NCBI RefSeq assembly: GCF_013403925.1 | Contig: NZ_JABFDJ010000001.1 | Span: 62,001 to 126,000, forward strand | Length of the DNA stretch: 64,000 nt | Source: Winogradskyella wichelsiae | GTDB lineage: Bacteria > Bacteroidota > Bacteroidia > Flavobacteriales > Flavobacteriaceae | Reading direction: 5' to 3' | Shown here: positions 36,539 to 45,073 of the stretch, in pieces | Layout of the letters: each line of letters starts with the position of its first letter | How positions within the stretch are numbered: position 1 is the first letter of the stretch | The notes under the pieces: model-generated | Databases searched by the model: none | Seen by the model: the letters and a program-made list of their open reading frames with translations, nothing else | What the model was told of the DNA's origin: nothing | Translations under genes and position numbers: made by a program

Positions 36539-36690
36539 TTAACGCAATCATTCAACTATCCTACAAAACCCTTCCCTATTATTTTTAACGAAAAACAAAA
36601 AAAGATAACTATCTCATTGGTGGTGTGGGGATGCTGTCAAGCTTTTTGGACCAAATAATACGCCTAGTTTTAGGTTTAAAAAAATGATCT

Positions 36691-36788
36691 GCTTTTTTCG
36701 GCGGATTATTTTTTTCAAAACCTTTGGCTTGAGCTTTATAGCATTTTAGTGGTGGCCGATGGGAACCAACTATATTTGTGTTCTTTTT
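36691..36788 (+). repeat. Direct repeat copy 1 (about 100 bp) flanking fic
   Basis: Aligned by eye with 38603-38700 this is near 88% identical, with an invariant core TTTTCAAAACCTTTGGCTTG and a shared GCTTTATAGCATTTTAGTG. It contains TATATTTG (36771-36778), which fits a Bacteroidetes -7 box, but nothing lies downstream on the plus strand except the 3' end of fic. Confidence 0.75.
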
Positions 36789-36875
36789 TTTAAACCAATA
36801 ACTGAACACAACCAACAAACAAACCAACGACATGATTCATCCAAATATTTTCTAATTGTGCGCCAAGTTATTTGG

Positions 36876-38420
36876 CTATTCAATCTTTAAAAAAATATTG
36901 AGATATTGTGCTTCTATCTCTGCAACTTCTTCTTTTTTTAATTCTGTAAATTCTTTTTCCAAAGCTCTTTTTGATAAAGTACCATTATTCTGTTCTAAAA
37001 ACCGAACCATTAATGCTACTAATTTGTCTGGCATTTCAAAATGATTATCTAAATACCTTTTAAATTCATCATATTTTTGCAAATAACTTACTTCTTCTGG
37101 AATCACCCTTTTTAAAGTATCCGCTACGCAATCATATAAAAACTCAGCTTGTTTGGTTGCATCAAAATAACGATAAAAATCAATAGTATTATTTGTTACT
37201 TCTATATTATTAGTTTCTGTTCGACTCCATGTTATATAATCTAATAACGGGTGGGAATAAGATTCTAAAACAGCTTTATAATCCTCTATATGATCTAAAA
37301 TTGAGGAAGAAACAGGAAAAATAACCCCTTGTTGTGTTAATTTCTTTTTTGCCAAAATATGGTGTATAATATAACGATGTAAACGCCCATTACCATCTAC
37401 AAAAGGATGTATAAATACAAAACCAAATGCTATGGTTGCAGCCGCTAAAACAGCATCGTAACTTTTATCCTGCACTACTACATTTGTTGCCATTAAACCC
37501 TTTAGTAATTGTTCTATGTCATTTTGTTTTGCAGAAATATGATCTGGTATTGGTTCTCCTGTACTTCTATCATGCTGCCCTACAAAACCCCCTTCGTTAC
37601 GTAAACCCATGGTTAAAAATCTAGTATTTTCAATAACTATTTGCTGTAAACGTTCTAACTCTTCAATACTTAAAGGTTTATCTCCAGCTTGCCCAATTGC
37701 TTTCCCCCAGCGCATAGCCCTGTTATTTCCAGGGTTTTCACCTTCAATAGTAAAAGACGCTTTAGAATCTTTTAATAGTAAAAACGAAGATGCACGTTGT
37801 AATACATCTTTATGAATACCCTGCAAGAACCTATTTTTTTGATCGGATAAATTGGCATTGATATATTTTTCTAATTTTTCAGTTTTAAAAATTAACGGAC
37901 AAAAATCTACGGTACCTGGAAGATTATTAATTATTTTTTGTCTTACAGCTTCTTGTCCTTTTATTACATATTGCATTTTAGCGTCTAACAACGGAATATA
38001 TTTACGTTTTTTTAAATCGACATCTACATGAATCTGTTCTTGCTGAAGCCACTCATACAAAAACCAAATTTTACGACTATATTGACCACTAGGCTCTATA
38101 TGTAATATATCTTGTACTTTATCTTTAGTTATTGCATTAAATAATGATTTAAAGACTAATAAATTTATGCCTTCATATTTAATAGCAAACACCAACTGTT
38201 TGTATAATGTTTCTTCTGGTTGGTAGGACGCAGGAAACACTTTCCATTTGCCGTTACTATATTTTTTGCTTTTGTCAGCTATTAATGCTAATGTGTTTGG
38301 AAATGGTATTGGTAACCTTAAACCTTCTATGATAGCACCGTACCCCACTATTTTCCCTTTTTCAGGTATGGTTTTTCCTTGAAATATAGATGTTACTACT
38401 AATGATGTTACTATTTCCAT
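36876..38420 (-). CDS. Fic family protein (class II, with inhibitory motif)
   Basis: A 514-residue Fic enzyme, probably a protein AMPylase. The catalytic motif reads HPFVDGNGRLHR, near residue 338. The self-inhibitory helix motif (S/T-x-x-x-E-G/N) appears earlier as SFTIEGE, near residue 220, so this is a class II protein that restrains itself without a separate antitoxin. N-terminal and C-terminal (wHTH-like, NNGTLSKRALEKEFTELKKEE) extensions flank the Fic core. It is flanked by about 100-bp direct repeats, and five GCGCA-containing words lie just upstream of its start. No partner gene is adjacent. Confidence 0.9.
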   Translation of the reverse strand: MEIVTSLVVTSIFQGKTIPEKGKIVGYGAIIEGLRLPIPFPNTLALIADKSKKYSNGKWKVFPASYQPEETLYKQLVFAIKYEGINLLVFKSLFNAITKDKVQDILHIEPSGQYSRKIWFLYEWLQQEQIHVDVDLKKRKYIPLLDAKMQYVIKGQEAVRQKIINNLPGTVDFCPLIFKTEKLEKYINANLSDQKNRFLQGIHKDVLQRASSFLLLKDSKASFTIEGENPGNNRAMRWGKAIGQAGDKPLSIEELERLQQIVIENTRFLTMGLRNEGGFVGQHDRSTGEPIPDHISAKQNDIEQLLKGLMATNVVVQDKSYDAVLAAATIAFGFVFIHPFVDGNGRLHRYIIHHILAKKKLTQQGVIFPVSSSILDHIEDYKAVLESYSHPLLDYITWSRTETNNIEVTNNTIDFYRYFDATKQAEFLYDCVADTLKRVIPEEVSYLQKYDEFKRYLDNHFEMPDKLVALMVRFLEQNNGTLSKRALEKEFTELKKEEVAEIEAQYLNIFLKIE

Positions 38421-38483
38421 GTTTTAATTTCTTTGAATACTACTCAAAGATAACCAAAAACACGCGCGCTATTCATAAAAAAT

Positions 38484-38593
38484 GAGCGCAAAATTGAAAT
38501 CGAAAATAAAAACGAGCGCAAATTAAAATTTAAAAACGAGCGCAATTACAAAAAAATAAGCGCAAAACTCATTTAACAGAAAAAATAAGCGCA
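38484..38593. repeat. Five spaced RAGCGCA words upstream of fic
   Basis: GAGCGCA at 38484, 38514 and 38538 and AAGCGCA at 38558 and 38587, always preceded by A-rich sequence, at spacings of 30, 24, 20 and 29 bases. They lie 64-173 bases upstream of the fic start and could be operator or iteron sites. Confidence 0.6.
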
Positions 38594-38602
38594 AAAAAAT
38601 AC

Positions 38603-38700
38603 GCTTTTTACGGCGTATTATTTTTTTCAAAACCTTTGGCTTGCGCTTTATAGCATTTTAGTGATGGTCGATGGAAGCCCACTCTATTTGTGGTATTTTT
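38603..38700 (+). repeat. Direct repeat copy 2 (about 100 bp) flanking fic
   Basis: Second copy of the repeat at 36691-36788, same orientation, with about 12 mismatches. It ends about 37 bases upstream of the yegP-like start and probably carries that gene's promoter (CTATTTGTGG resembles a -7 box). Confidence 0.75.
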
Positions 38701-38737
38701 TCATTATATTTAGATATTAACAATAACAACATTTATT

Positions 38738-39064
38738 ATGGCAAAGTTTGAAGTGTATCAAGATTCTAAGAAGCACTATAGGTTTCGTTTGAAAGCCGGC
38801 AATGGACAAATCATACTCGCAAGTGAAGGTTATACCGCTAAATCTGGGTGTCTAAATGGTATTGCATCTGTTAAGACTAACTCACAAGATGATGGTCAAT
38901 TTGATAGAAAAACATCAAGCAACGGGAAGCCTTATTTTAATTTAAAAGCATCAAACGGTCAAATTATTGGAACTAGTGAAATGTATGAAAGCCTATCAGG
39001 AATGGAAAATGGTATTCAATCCGTTAAAACTAATGCTCCTAAAGCACCGATTGAGGACGTTTAA
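38738..39064 (+). CDS. YegP-like DUF1508 protein
   Basis: A 108-residue protein made of two tandem DUF1508 units (about 1-50 and 52-103). Each has the F-x-V-Y-x-D...x-F-x-L-K-A-x-N-G-Q-I-I pattern (YRFRLKAGNGQIILASEGY and YFNLKASNGQIIGTSEMY) followed by a G-x-x-S-V-K-T-N end. YegP proteins are small, soluble and of unknown function; a link to stress or damage is suggested elsewhere in the literature. It is transcribed away from fic and stands alone. Confidence 0.92.
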   Translation: MAKFEVYQDSKKHYRFRLKAGNGQIILASEGYTAKSGCLNGIASVKTNSQDDGQFDRKTSSNGKPYFNLKASNGQIIGTSEMYESLSGMENGIQSVKTNAPKAPIEDV

Positions 39065-40006
39065 CGTTTATTAAAATCTATTAAAGTCATTTTTTAGCAG
39101 GTAATCTAAAAGGCGCGAGCCGACTGCGAGATGAGCAAGGGTGGTGTGGTGAATAGCCCGTTGCATTTTTCTGCAAAAGGGCGCAGCACAGCAACGGTTT
39201 ACCGCAAGGGTGGCGCAGTTTTTTGATTTGTTGTATGGTGACTTACTGTTTATTCGCTTCGGTAAGTGTAGTGCCAATTTGAAGTTTTTGACGGTAGGAA
39301 AAAGCGAGGGTTGGTACTACTCTTACTTGCCAGGACAGCAGCTGTACCATTTTTTCTATGGTTCTGCTGCCGTCCGTTATTGAGATCCTTTAGGTTTATT
39401 GTTTCGGTTTCAAAAAATGTGACACCCGTAGACCCACAGCTTTAACTCTTTTAAATCTTAACGTTTTATGGCCCTTTAATTATCCGTAAAAAGCTACTAT
39501 TGAGCACCTCTTTACTGTGGGTTTTGCCCGCAGCGACCCGCAGGCTCGCGAAATATTAAATAGCGGTTGTACCTTAATTTTTAGAACTTGCGCTTTGCGC
39601 AAAACCGCTTTGGATTTTAAGGTACAAGAGTAGCTATGGTTGAGGAATAGTGTAGTGTGTGGCATAGTACAAATACATAGTGCTGCGAGGACGTGTCGCC
39701 GCAGTAGTGCTATTTATGGTTTGGGCAAGGGGTTGGTTTGAGCGGTTACTTATGTGGTTTGCGAATTATGAATAAGATACCCACTTTCGTGGGTACTGTG
39801 CCTTGCCCAGATGTACTATATAACAAAATGAAACGCCTGACGAACACCTTATTACCTGCCTACCTTGATTTTGATGTTAGTGGTTGTGTTTCATAGGACC
39901 GCGTACTTCTATGAGTCCTACTTATGTTTTATTTCCTTTAATTTGTCCCCAGATTGTCTTTAATCAAAGATCAACGTCTCTACTTCATTTAACCTTTTAA
40001 GTGGCT
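39065..40006. other. Structured, GC-richer non-coding stretch
   Basis: About 940 bases with no convincing gene and visibly higher GC than its surroundings. Two nested inverted-repeat elements stand out. Element A is TTGTACCTTAA (39567-39577) / TTAAGGTACAA (39617-39627) enclosing TTGCGC-ttt-GCGCAA. Element B is GGGCAAGG (39723-39730) / CCTTGCCC (39801-39808) enclosing TACCCAC-tttc-GTGGGTA. A CTGCG/CGCAG hairpin lies between them near 39690. Short frames exist but look like shadows of the structure. Confidence 0.5.
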
Positions 40007-41257
40007 TCAACCTATTAATTCTAATAATCTTATAATTTTTGCCCCCATCCTTTTATCTAAGTCTCCATTATCATTAAGAACAGAAACGAATCCCATCTTA
40101 CATTGGTGCTCCATTTCTTTAGGCCCCTCCTTTATATGGCTTGAATAATCATCCGTTAAATAGGATTTAAACTTATTCTCTGCATCATCTCCAGGATATA
40201 AAAGCATTGCTTTTTCGGCATCCCAAAAACGACAATAGGTGTACATTTGTCGTAAATCACTTACCGAAGCAGATTTTTTCTGTGGTCGTTTCCATTTGGT
40301 GTCAATGATCAATGTCTTTGTTCCTTGACGTAATACAATATCTGGCTTAAGGCTATTACTCCCCCAAAATGATTTTGATTCTTGCCCTGAAACTTCGATA
40401 CCTGTTCCTTCACAAGCTTTTACAATCTGCTTTAAAACATAAGTCTCCCAAAGGTCATTCATATTAAATAAAAGTGACACCATCTTTTCTTTACCACTTG
40501 AAATGTCTGGGGAATAGTTTAAAATAATCAATCGTGCTAATTCTAAAGCGTCCTTATAGCTATTGGACTTCCTATCTAATTTGATGTTTTTAATTTGCTG
40601 TGCGGTGATTGTTTTCTTATCTACTGTTGGAAAATTTAATAAGATCCTACTGCTTAAATTACTGAGTCGTGTTCCCTTTGTAAATTGTTCTACAATTGTT
40701 AAAGCTTTGAATAAAACCTGATGTAATACATGATTGGTATCATAAACTTGATGCGTGGTATAGAAACGTTCTTTATGTACTGCATTTTTACGGACATGTC
40801 CTGCAAATTCTAATTTCCCCTTTAAGGCTTTTGTATTATGGGTTTGCTTTCTGTAGTTTTTAATGACTCCTTTTCTCACTAAGCCTTCTACCTCCAGTAA
40901 AAATAATTCGAAATAGACCTCTAATAAATTAAGATGTTGTCTTTTAACGTTTGCTGCGCCAGATGATTCTGCTTTCAATTTTCCACAAGCCGTTAGCATA
41001 TTTAACAACACGCCTTGCCACTTACTATCTGCATCATCTTTATCTGCTTTTGGATGAATTTCAATAGTTAAACCATCCACTTGAATTACACCGACATATT
41101 GATTAAACTTAATGCCTTTGGCTATGGGTTCAAAATAATTACCATCGTGATATTCGTTAAGTTTGAGCAACGCCTCTAAATGTGTTTGCTTAAAATTATG
41201 TTGCCCAACATAAAGTCTTTGGTGCTCAAAAACAGAAATTGATTTATGTATTTTCAA
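40007..41257 (-). CDS. mcrC: McrC-like restriction subunit
   Basis: A 416-residue McrC family protein, the nuclease subunit of a type IV restriction system that cuts modified DNA. The N-terminal region (FNQYVGVIQVDGLTIEIHPKADKD) matches McrC; the C-terminal PD-(D/E)xK-like nuclease reads SLKPDIVLRQGTKTLIIDTKWKRP, with the catalytic D...D-x-K. It lies 3 bases after mcrB in one operon. Confidence 0.9.
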   Translation of the reverse strand: MKIHKSISVFEHQRLYVGQHNFKQTHLEALLKLNEYHDGNYFEPIAKGIKFNQYVGVIQVDGLTIEIHPKADKDDADSKWQGVLLNMLTACGKLKAESSGAANVKRQHLNLLEVYFELFLLEVEGLVRKGVIKNYRKQTHNTKALKGKLEFAGHVRKNAVHKERFYTTHQVYDTNHVLHQVLFKALTIVEQFTKGTRLSNLSSRILLNFPTVDKKTITAQQIKNIKLDRKSNSYKDALELARLIILNYSPDISSGKEKMVSLLFNMNDLWETYVLKQIVKACEGTGIEVSGQESKSFWGSNSLKPDIVLRQGTKTLIIDTKWKRPQKKSASVSDLRQMYTYCRFWDAEKAMLLYPGDDAENKFKSYLTDDYSSHIKEGPKEMEHQCKMGFVSVLNDNGDLDKRMGAKIIRLLELIG

Positions 41258-41260
41258 GAC

Positions 41261-43678
41261 TTAACTTTCTTTATTTTCGAATAATTGATTCATCGCCTCA
41301 ATAACATTAGTCGCTTTTATTGGTTTTAATATAAACGTAGGGGTTATAAATTCGTCTTTGCCTTCATATTTAAAACTAGAAAACTTTAAGTCTTTATTCG
41401 TTTTTCGTTCTACAAACCCATTACCCAATACTAGACCTATTTTACCATAATCGCCATAAAAATACTCTTGTAGTAAGGGTATTATTTTATTTGTAAATGC
41501 CTTGGCTAGTTGCTTTGCTGTTTCTACTCCAACAAAATAAGAATGTCCAATTGCATGCTCTCTATCAATCAATAATTCTATACGTTCATTAATGGTTTTT
41601 AAAACGTTTGAAAGCCTTATGCCCTCTACCTCCGCATTTGCTATAACAGTATAATCTGGCATCATTTCTTTAAACTCAAAACGACGACGTAAGGCGGTAT
41701 CTAAAGCCTCTACGGAACGGTCTGCGGTGTTCATGGTGCCATAAATATCTAGATTAGAAGGCACACTGAATTCCTTTTTAGAGTACGGCAGTTTAATACG
41801 CAATTCATTTTTAGCCCCTGTTCGTTTATCGACTTCAATAAGCGTGATGAGTTCTCCAAAGATGGCGGACACATTACCACGATTAATTTCATCAATGAAA
41901 ATAGCGTACCTGTTATTAGGATCGCCAGAAGCCTCTTTACAAATCTCTTTAAATACACCATCTTCAATTTTATAACCTAAATCTTCCGCCACTGCTTCAT
42001 TTTCTGGCATTATAGGTTTTATACCCTCTATAAAATCCTCATAACTAAATGATTGATGAAAGGTCACAAATGTAAAACGTTCAATAACCTTATTAGCATC
42101 TGGCACAAAATCCTCTACCTTTTTAACAAGATCGTATAATTCAGGTATCTGGTTTTCAACCTCTTCCTCAATGATTTCCCATGTCGAATTTTTAGTTTTA
42201 TTAAAAATCAAAGGCTGTTGTTTCGATTTCACCCTTACATTATCACACGATTCTACAGTATGACTTTGTAATTGCCCCCAAAGTGTTGGCTTAATAGTCT
42301 TTGAATTAGACAACTCGGCTTTTTTCTTAACCCATTTATGATTAAAAATATCATTGACTTTAGATTCACCAAGTTGTAATAATGCTACCGCTATAACTTC
42401 CCACCATGAACATTCTTTTACCACTGATTCAAAATGTTTTTCGGACGTAATAGAAGTTTCTTTTGTTGTATATAATGGAAAGTAATCTTGTTTTAACGCA
42501 TAGGTTTTACCTGTACCTGGTGGGCCGTATAAGATTTGATTGATAGCAACACTATTATTAACATCTAAGATATCTATATCTCCTTTCATAATACCCATTA
42601 GATTTTCATAATAAAACGCGTACTCTGAACTTTTAGATTTATACTGTGTAAAATCTGTAAGTGTCTTTAAAACTAAACTAAAATGTGTTTGCCAATTCCC
42701 TTTTAGTTTCCAATCTATTGTTCTACAATGTTTATAGTCTTCTCGTTTCTCATCAAAATAATAATCGGACGTCACCTCTCCATAACCCAATAGCTCAGCA
42801 CTTCCTCTTTTTACGATAACAACATCTCCAATCTGAATTTCATTACAGAACTCATCATTAGCTGTTACATCATTCCTTTTGTCTCCTTCTCCTCCATAAT
42901 TTTCCTTTAAGGCATCAAACACATCATCCTTGCTCTCGTATTGTAACAAATCTCCTAATTTATCCCAACCAATAGCCATGATCCCTTCCTCGTAAAACGC
43001 ATCCCAATGCTCTGCATTTCTGCCTGGTGTGTAAAGCCAATACTTCGGACTTTCCTTAGTACTACCCAAGACCTGGTCTTTATATTTCACAAAACGTTTG
43101 TTCAACTTATCCTGCATTGCATTGAATTCTCCTAACTCAATTGAATGTGCCGTTAGCTCTGAGTTATTCTTTTTTTCTTCTTCTATAGCTTTATTCACAA
43201 TTGGAATTATGAGTTCCAAATCCTTTTCAATATCCAAAAGCATCGTCGGTAAATCTGTATAACTTTCAGAGTGCTGTTTAGTAATATAAGAAAACATTTT
43301 TTTCTTATTAGCCCCCTCCTTTTTTAATCCAAGATTATTTTTAATTAACTTTTCAGAATTTCGGACAATATTTAAAACAGATTGGTTTTGATTATCTTGA
43401 GGGGTATTAGTCTGAGTAAATTCAAATCTATAAGTAAATAAATCCCCATTAGTACCAAATCTTAAATTGATAGAATCAGTTGACGAGCCAGGGTAAGACA
43501 CAGGCAATGTCCAAAATGTCGTGGCAAAATAATTTGATTTCTCTGTGCCTATAAAGTAATCAAGCTCTGTGCCTTTAGACGCATTTTGTCTTACCGAAAA
43601 TGTAAAATCCTTAGTAGCGTCATGCTTTTGCATCAACCAATTATATACTTGTTTTTCGTAGTCTCTATAATTAATCAT
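41261..43678 (-). CDS. mcrB: McrB-like AAA+ GTPase with EVE-like DNA-reading domain
   Basis: An 805-residue fusion. After an N-terminal domain of about 200 residues that I do not recognise, an EVE/PUA-like segment (YWLYTPGRNAEHWDAFYEEG, IMAIGWDKLGDL, IGDVVIVKRG) likely reads modified bases. The C-terminal AAA+ motor has Walker A LYGPPGTGKT, Walker B YAIFIDEINRGNVSAIFGEL and the McrB signature GTMNTADRSVEALDTALRRRF. It drives the McrC nuclease encoded just downstream. The EVE domain suggests the target is 5-methyl- or hydroxymethylcytosine DNA; this is inference. Confidence 0.92.
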   Translation of the reverse strand: MINYRDYEKQVYNWLMQKHDATKDFTFSVRQNASKGTELDYFIGTEKSNYFATTFWTLPVSYPGSSTDSINLRFGTNGDLFTYRFEFTQTNTPQDNQNQSVLNIVRNSEKLIKNNLGLKKEGANKKKMFSYITKQHSESYTDLPTMLLDIEKDLELIIPIVNKAIEEEKKNNSELTAHSIELGEFNAMQDKLNKRFVKYKDQVLGSTKESPKYWLYTPGRNAEHWDAFYEEGIMAIGWDKLGDLLQYESKDDVFDALKENYGGEGDKRNDVTANDEFCNEIQIGDVVIVKRGSAELLGYGEVTSDYYFDEKREDYKHCRTIDWKLKGNWQTHFSLVLKTLTDFTQYKSKSSEYAFYYENLMGIMKGDIDILDVNNSVAINQILYGPPGTGKTYALKQDYFPLYTTKETSITSEKHFESVVKECSWWEVIAVALLQLGESKVNDIFNHKWVKKKAELSNSKTIKPTLWGQLQSHTVESCDNVRVKSKQQPLIFNKTKNSTWEIIEEEVENQIPELYDLVKKVEDFVPDANKVIERFTFVTFHQSFSYEDFIEGIKPIMPENEAVAEDLGYKIEDGVFKEICKEASGDPNNRYAIFIDEINRGNVSAIFGELITLIEVDKRTGAKNELRIKLPYSKKEFSVPSNLDIYGTMNTADRSVEALDTALRRRFEFKEMMPDYTVIANAEVEGIRLSNVLKTINERIELLIDREHAIGHSYFVGVETAKQLAKAFTNKIIPLLQEYFYGDYGKIGLVLGNGFVERKTNKDLKFSSFKYEGKDEFITPTFILKPIKATNVIEAMNQLFENKES

Positions 43679-43729
43679 TTTATTTTTTAGTTTAATTAGT
43701 CACAAACATTGAGGTAATCTTTTTCTATT

Positions 43730-43991
43730 TTAAGCTTGTAATATAGGTTGAGCCATACACGTTTTACCATGAGAAGGCGCACCTGTTTTGTGACAATAAT
43801 TCTCTGGATAGTCATAGTTTTTATAATACGCCCAAGATCTAAATGCATTATATGAATAAGGGCGTTCTGGATCAAAAGGAATTTCTTCACCTGTTCTCAT
43901 ACTATAAGGTCATGTAGATGGCTCTTTTCGTATTTCTAATAATGTTATCAATAGCGTTGTTAATCTCATCTCCTGTTAAAAAGGTACTCAT
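43730..43991 (-). pseudogene. Remnant of a phospholipase D-like (PLD) protein
   Basis: An N-terminal piece starting at the ATG 43991 (MSTFLTGDEINNAIDNIIRN) is followed after a frame change by a C-terminal piece (RTGEEIPFDPERPYSY, then YPENYCHKTGAPSHGKT) ending at 43730. Both match the ends of PLD-like restriction-associated proteins as I recall them (LTGxEIxxAIxxII...IVSPYI and YPEKYCHxCGK). The catalytic HKD regions are gone. It is the product of a large internal deletion next to mcrBC. Confidence 0.55.
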
Positions 43992-44022
43992 AATAGATTA
44001 ATACTTTAATTTGGTTTTTAAT

Positions 44023-44238
44023 TTATATTATAATAATTATCCTTAAAAAATTGTGTTTTAAAGGTTGTAAATCATTATTCATTAGAAAGGGCTGACTGTA
44101 CCGATGATAACTCTCTACAAAAGCTTGTGTTTGTTTAGCAACAGTTTCTACCATAGCTTCAAAATAAGCCGCATTAGTACTTAATTTTTCTAAAGTATTG
44201 GTGCTAGATAAACTTAAGGGCTTATTTTCTACTGTCAT
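44023..44238 (-). CDS. Small third gene of the AbiE-like operon
   Basis: A 71-residue protein whose ATG (44236-44238) overlaps the end of the AbiEii-like gene by 17 bases, so translation is probably coupled. It is polar and helical (LSSTNTLEKLSTNAAYFEAM, VAKQTQAFVESYHRYSQPFL), without membrane segment or signal. I do not recognise a family. It could be a chaperone or accessory of the toxin-antitoxin pair, or a decayed gene. Confidence 0.5.
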   Translation of the reverse strand: MTVENKPLSLSSTNTLEKLSTNAAYFEAMVETVAKQTQAFVESYHRYSQPFLMNNDLQPLKHNFLRIIIII

Positions 44239-45073
44239 TTATACCTCCCAGGATACTAGACAATAAAACTTGTATATCTTCAATGGACTTGTTCATTGAT
44301 TGGGCTAATATTACTTCTGGGTTTTCTGCCTTATCTTTTTTAGCAATACCTTTATTAAGTATTTCTAAAATACTGTTTTTTAATGTGTCATTTTGGTTTA
44401 TAATTTGTTTCATTTTTCTACCAATAATTCTAGCAGCTACAATTTGTGTATCAAAATTATCATCGTCAAATAAATCTAAATGATTTTCGTATGCCTCATC
44501 TTCATACAAAGTCCAAGCGTGGTGTAATAAAAACGAAATATCTTCAAGATCTTTTACTCTTAAATCTGGTTTATCTGTCCAAGACATTAACTTCAATATT
44601 ATAATACCTTCTATTGGTGATACTGGTAAAGTGTAGTTTCCTTCCTTAATTGTTACCGATTCTATATGTTCACCAACCTCTGAAAAACCCAATACCGATA
44701 ATGTGATATCTCTATCTATAAAATTTACGGTAAACTCTTGCTCTATTTCTCCATAAGGCATTAAATCTAAAACTGTATTAGTTTCGTTATAAACTAATCT
44801 GTAACCTTCTTTTGTGGTTTTAAAACCGTTATCACATAATTCTGTAAAAATAGATTGATACATATCTATATCTGGAACCATGATAGCAAAATCAATATCT
44901 GCTGTACCTCGACTTGGTTTTATACCTTGCTTATATAATTGTACGTCTCTTGCATTAGCACCTATTAAATAATAATTAATACCGTATTTAGCAAAAACGG
45001 CTTCTAATATTGCATACACTTTTGCATGATGTGCAAATGAGTATTGCTTATAAGTTTGGTTGGATGTGCTCAT
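44222..45073 (-). CDS. AbiEii/AbiGii-like nucleotidyltransferase toxin
   Basis: A 283-residue nucleotidyltransferase of the AbiEii type. The active-site region reads YYLIGANARDVQLYKQG followed by RGTADIDFAIMVPD, the D-x-D pair of NTases. VSPIEGIIILKLMSWTDKPD and DLEDISFLLHH are the typical second-half helices. AbiEii toxins act on tRNA/GTP metabolism and abort phage growth. Its start overlaps the antitoxin gene by 26 bases, the common type IV TA layout. The antitoxin is encoded first. Confidence 0.88.
   Translation of the reverse strand: MSTSNQTYKQYSFAHHAKVYAILEAVFAKYGINYYLIGANARDVQLYKQGIKPSRGTADIDFAIMVPDIDMYQSIFTELCDNGFKTTKEGYRLVYNETNTVLDLMPYGEIEQEFTVNFIDRDITLSVLGFSEVGEHIESVTIKEGNYTLPVSPIEGIIILKLMSWTDKPDLRVKDLEDISFLLHHAWTLYEDEAYENHLDLFDDDNFDTQIVAARIIGRKMKQIINQNDTLKNSILEILNKGIAKKDKAENPEVILAQSMNKSIEDIQVLLSSILGGINDSRK

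Noticed and set aside
36609..36833. 74-residue protein gene on the minus strand
   Set aside because: It runs through the direct repeat and has no coding character or start context; likely a chance frame.
38484..38593. CRISPR-like repeat array
   Set aside because: The repeated words are only 7 bases with irregular spacing and no unique spacers.
39071..39277. Short protein gene in the structured stretch
   Set aside because: Low-confidence composition and it tracks hairpin sequence; no family or start signal.
43696..43890. 64-residue minus-strand gene
   Set aside because: It is in a frame different from the recognisable PLD-like remnant and has no support.
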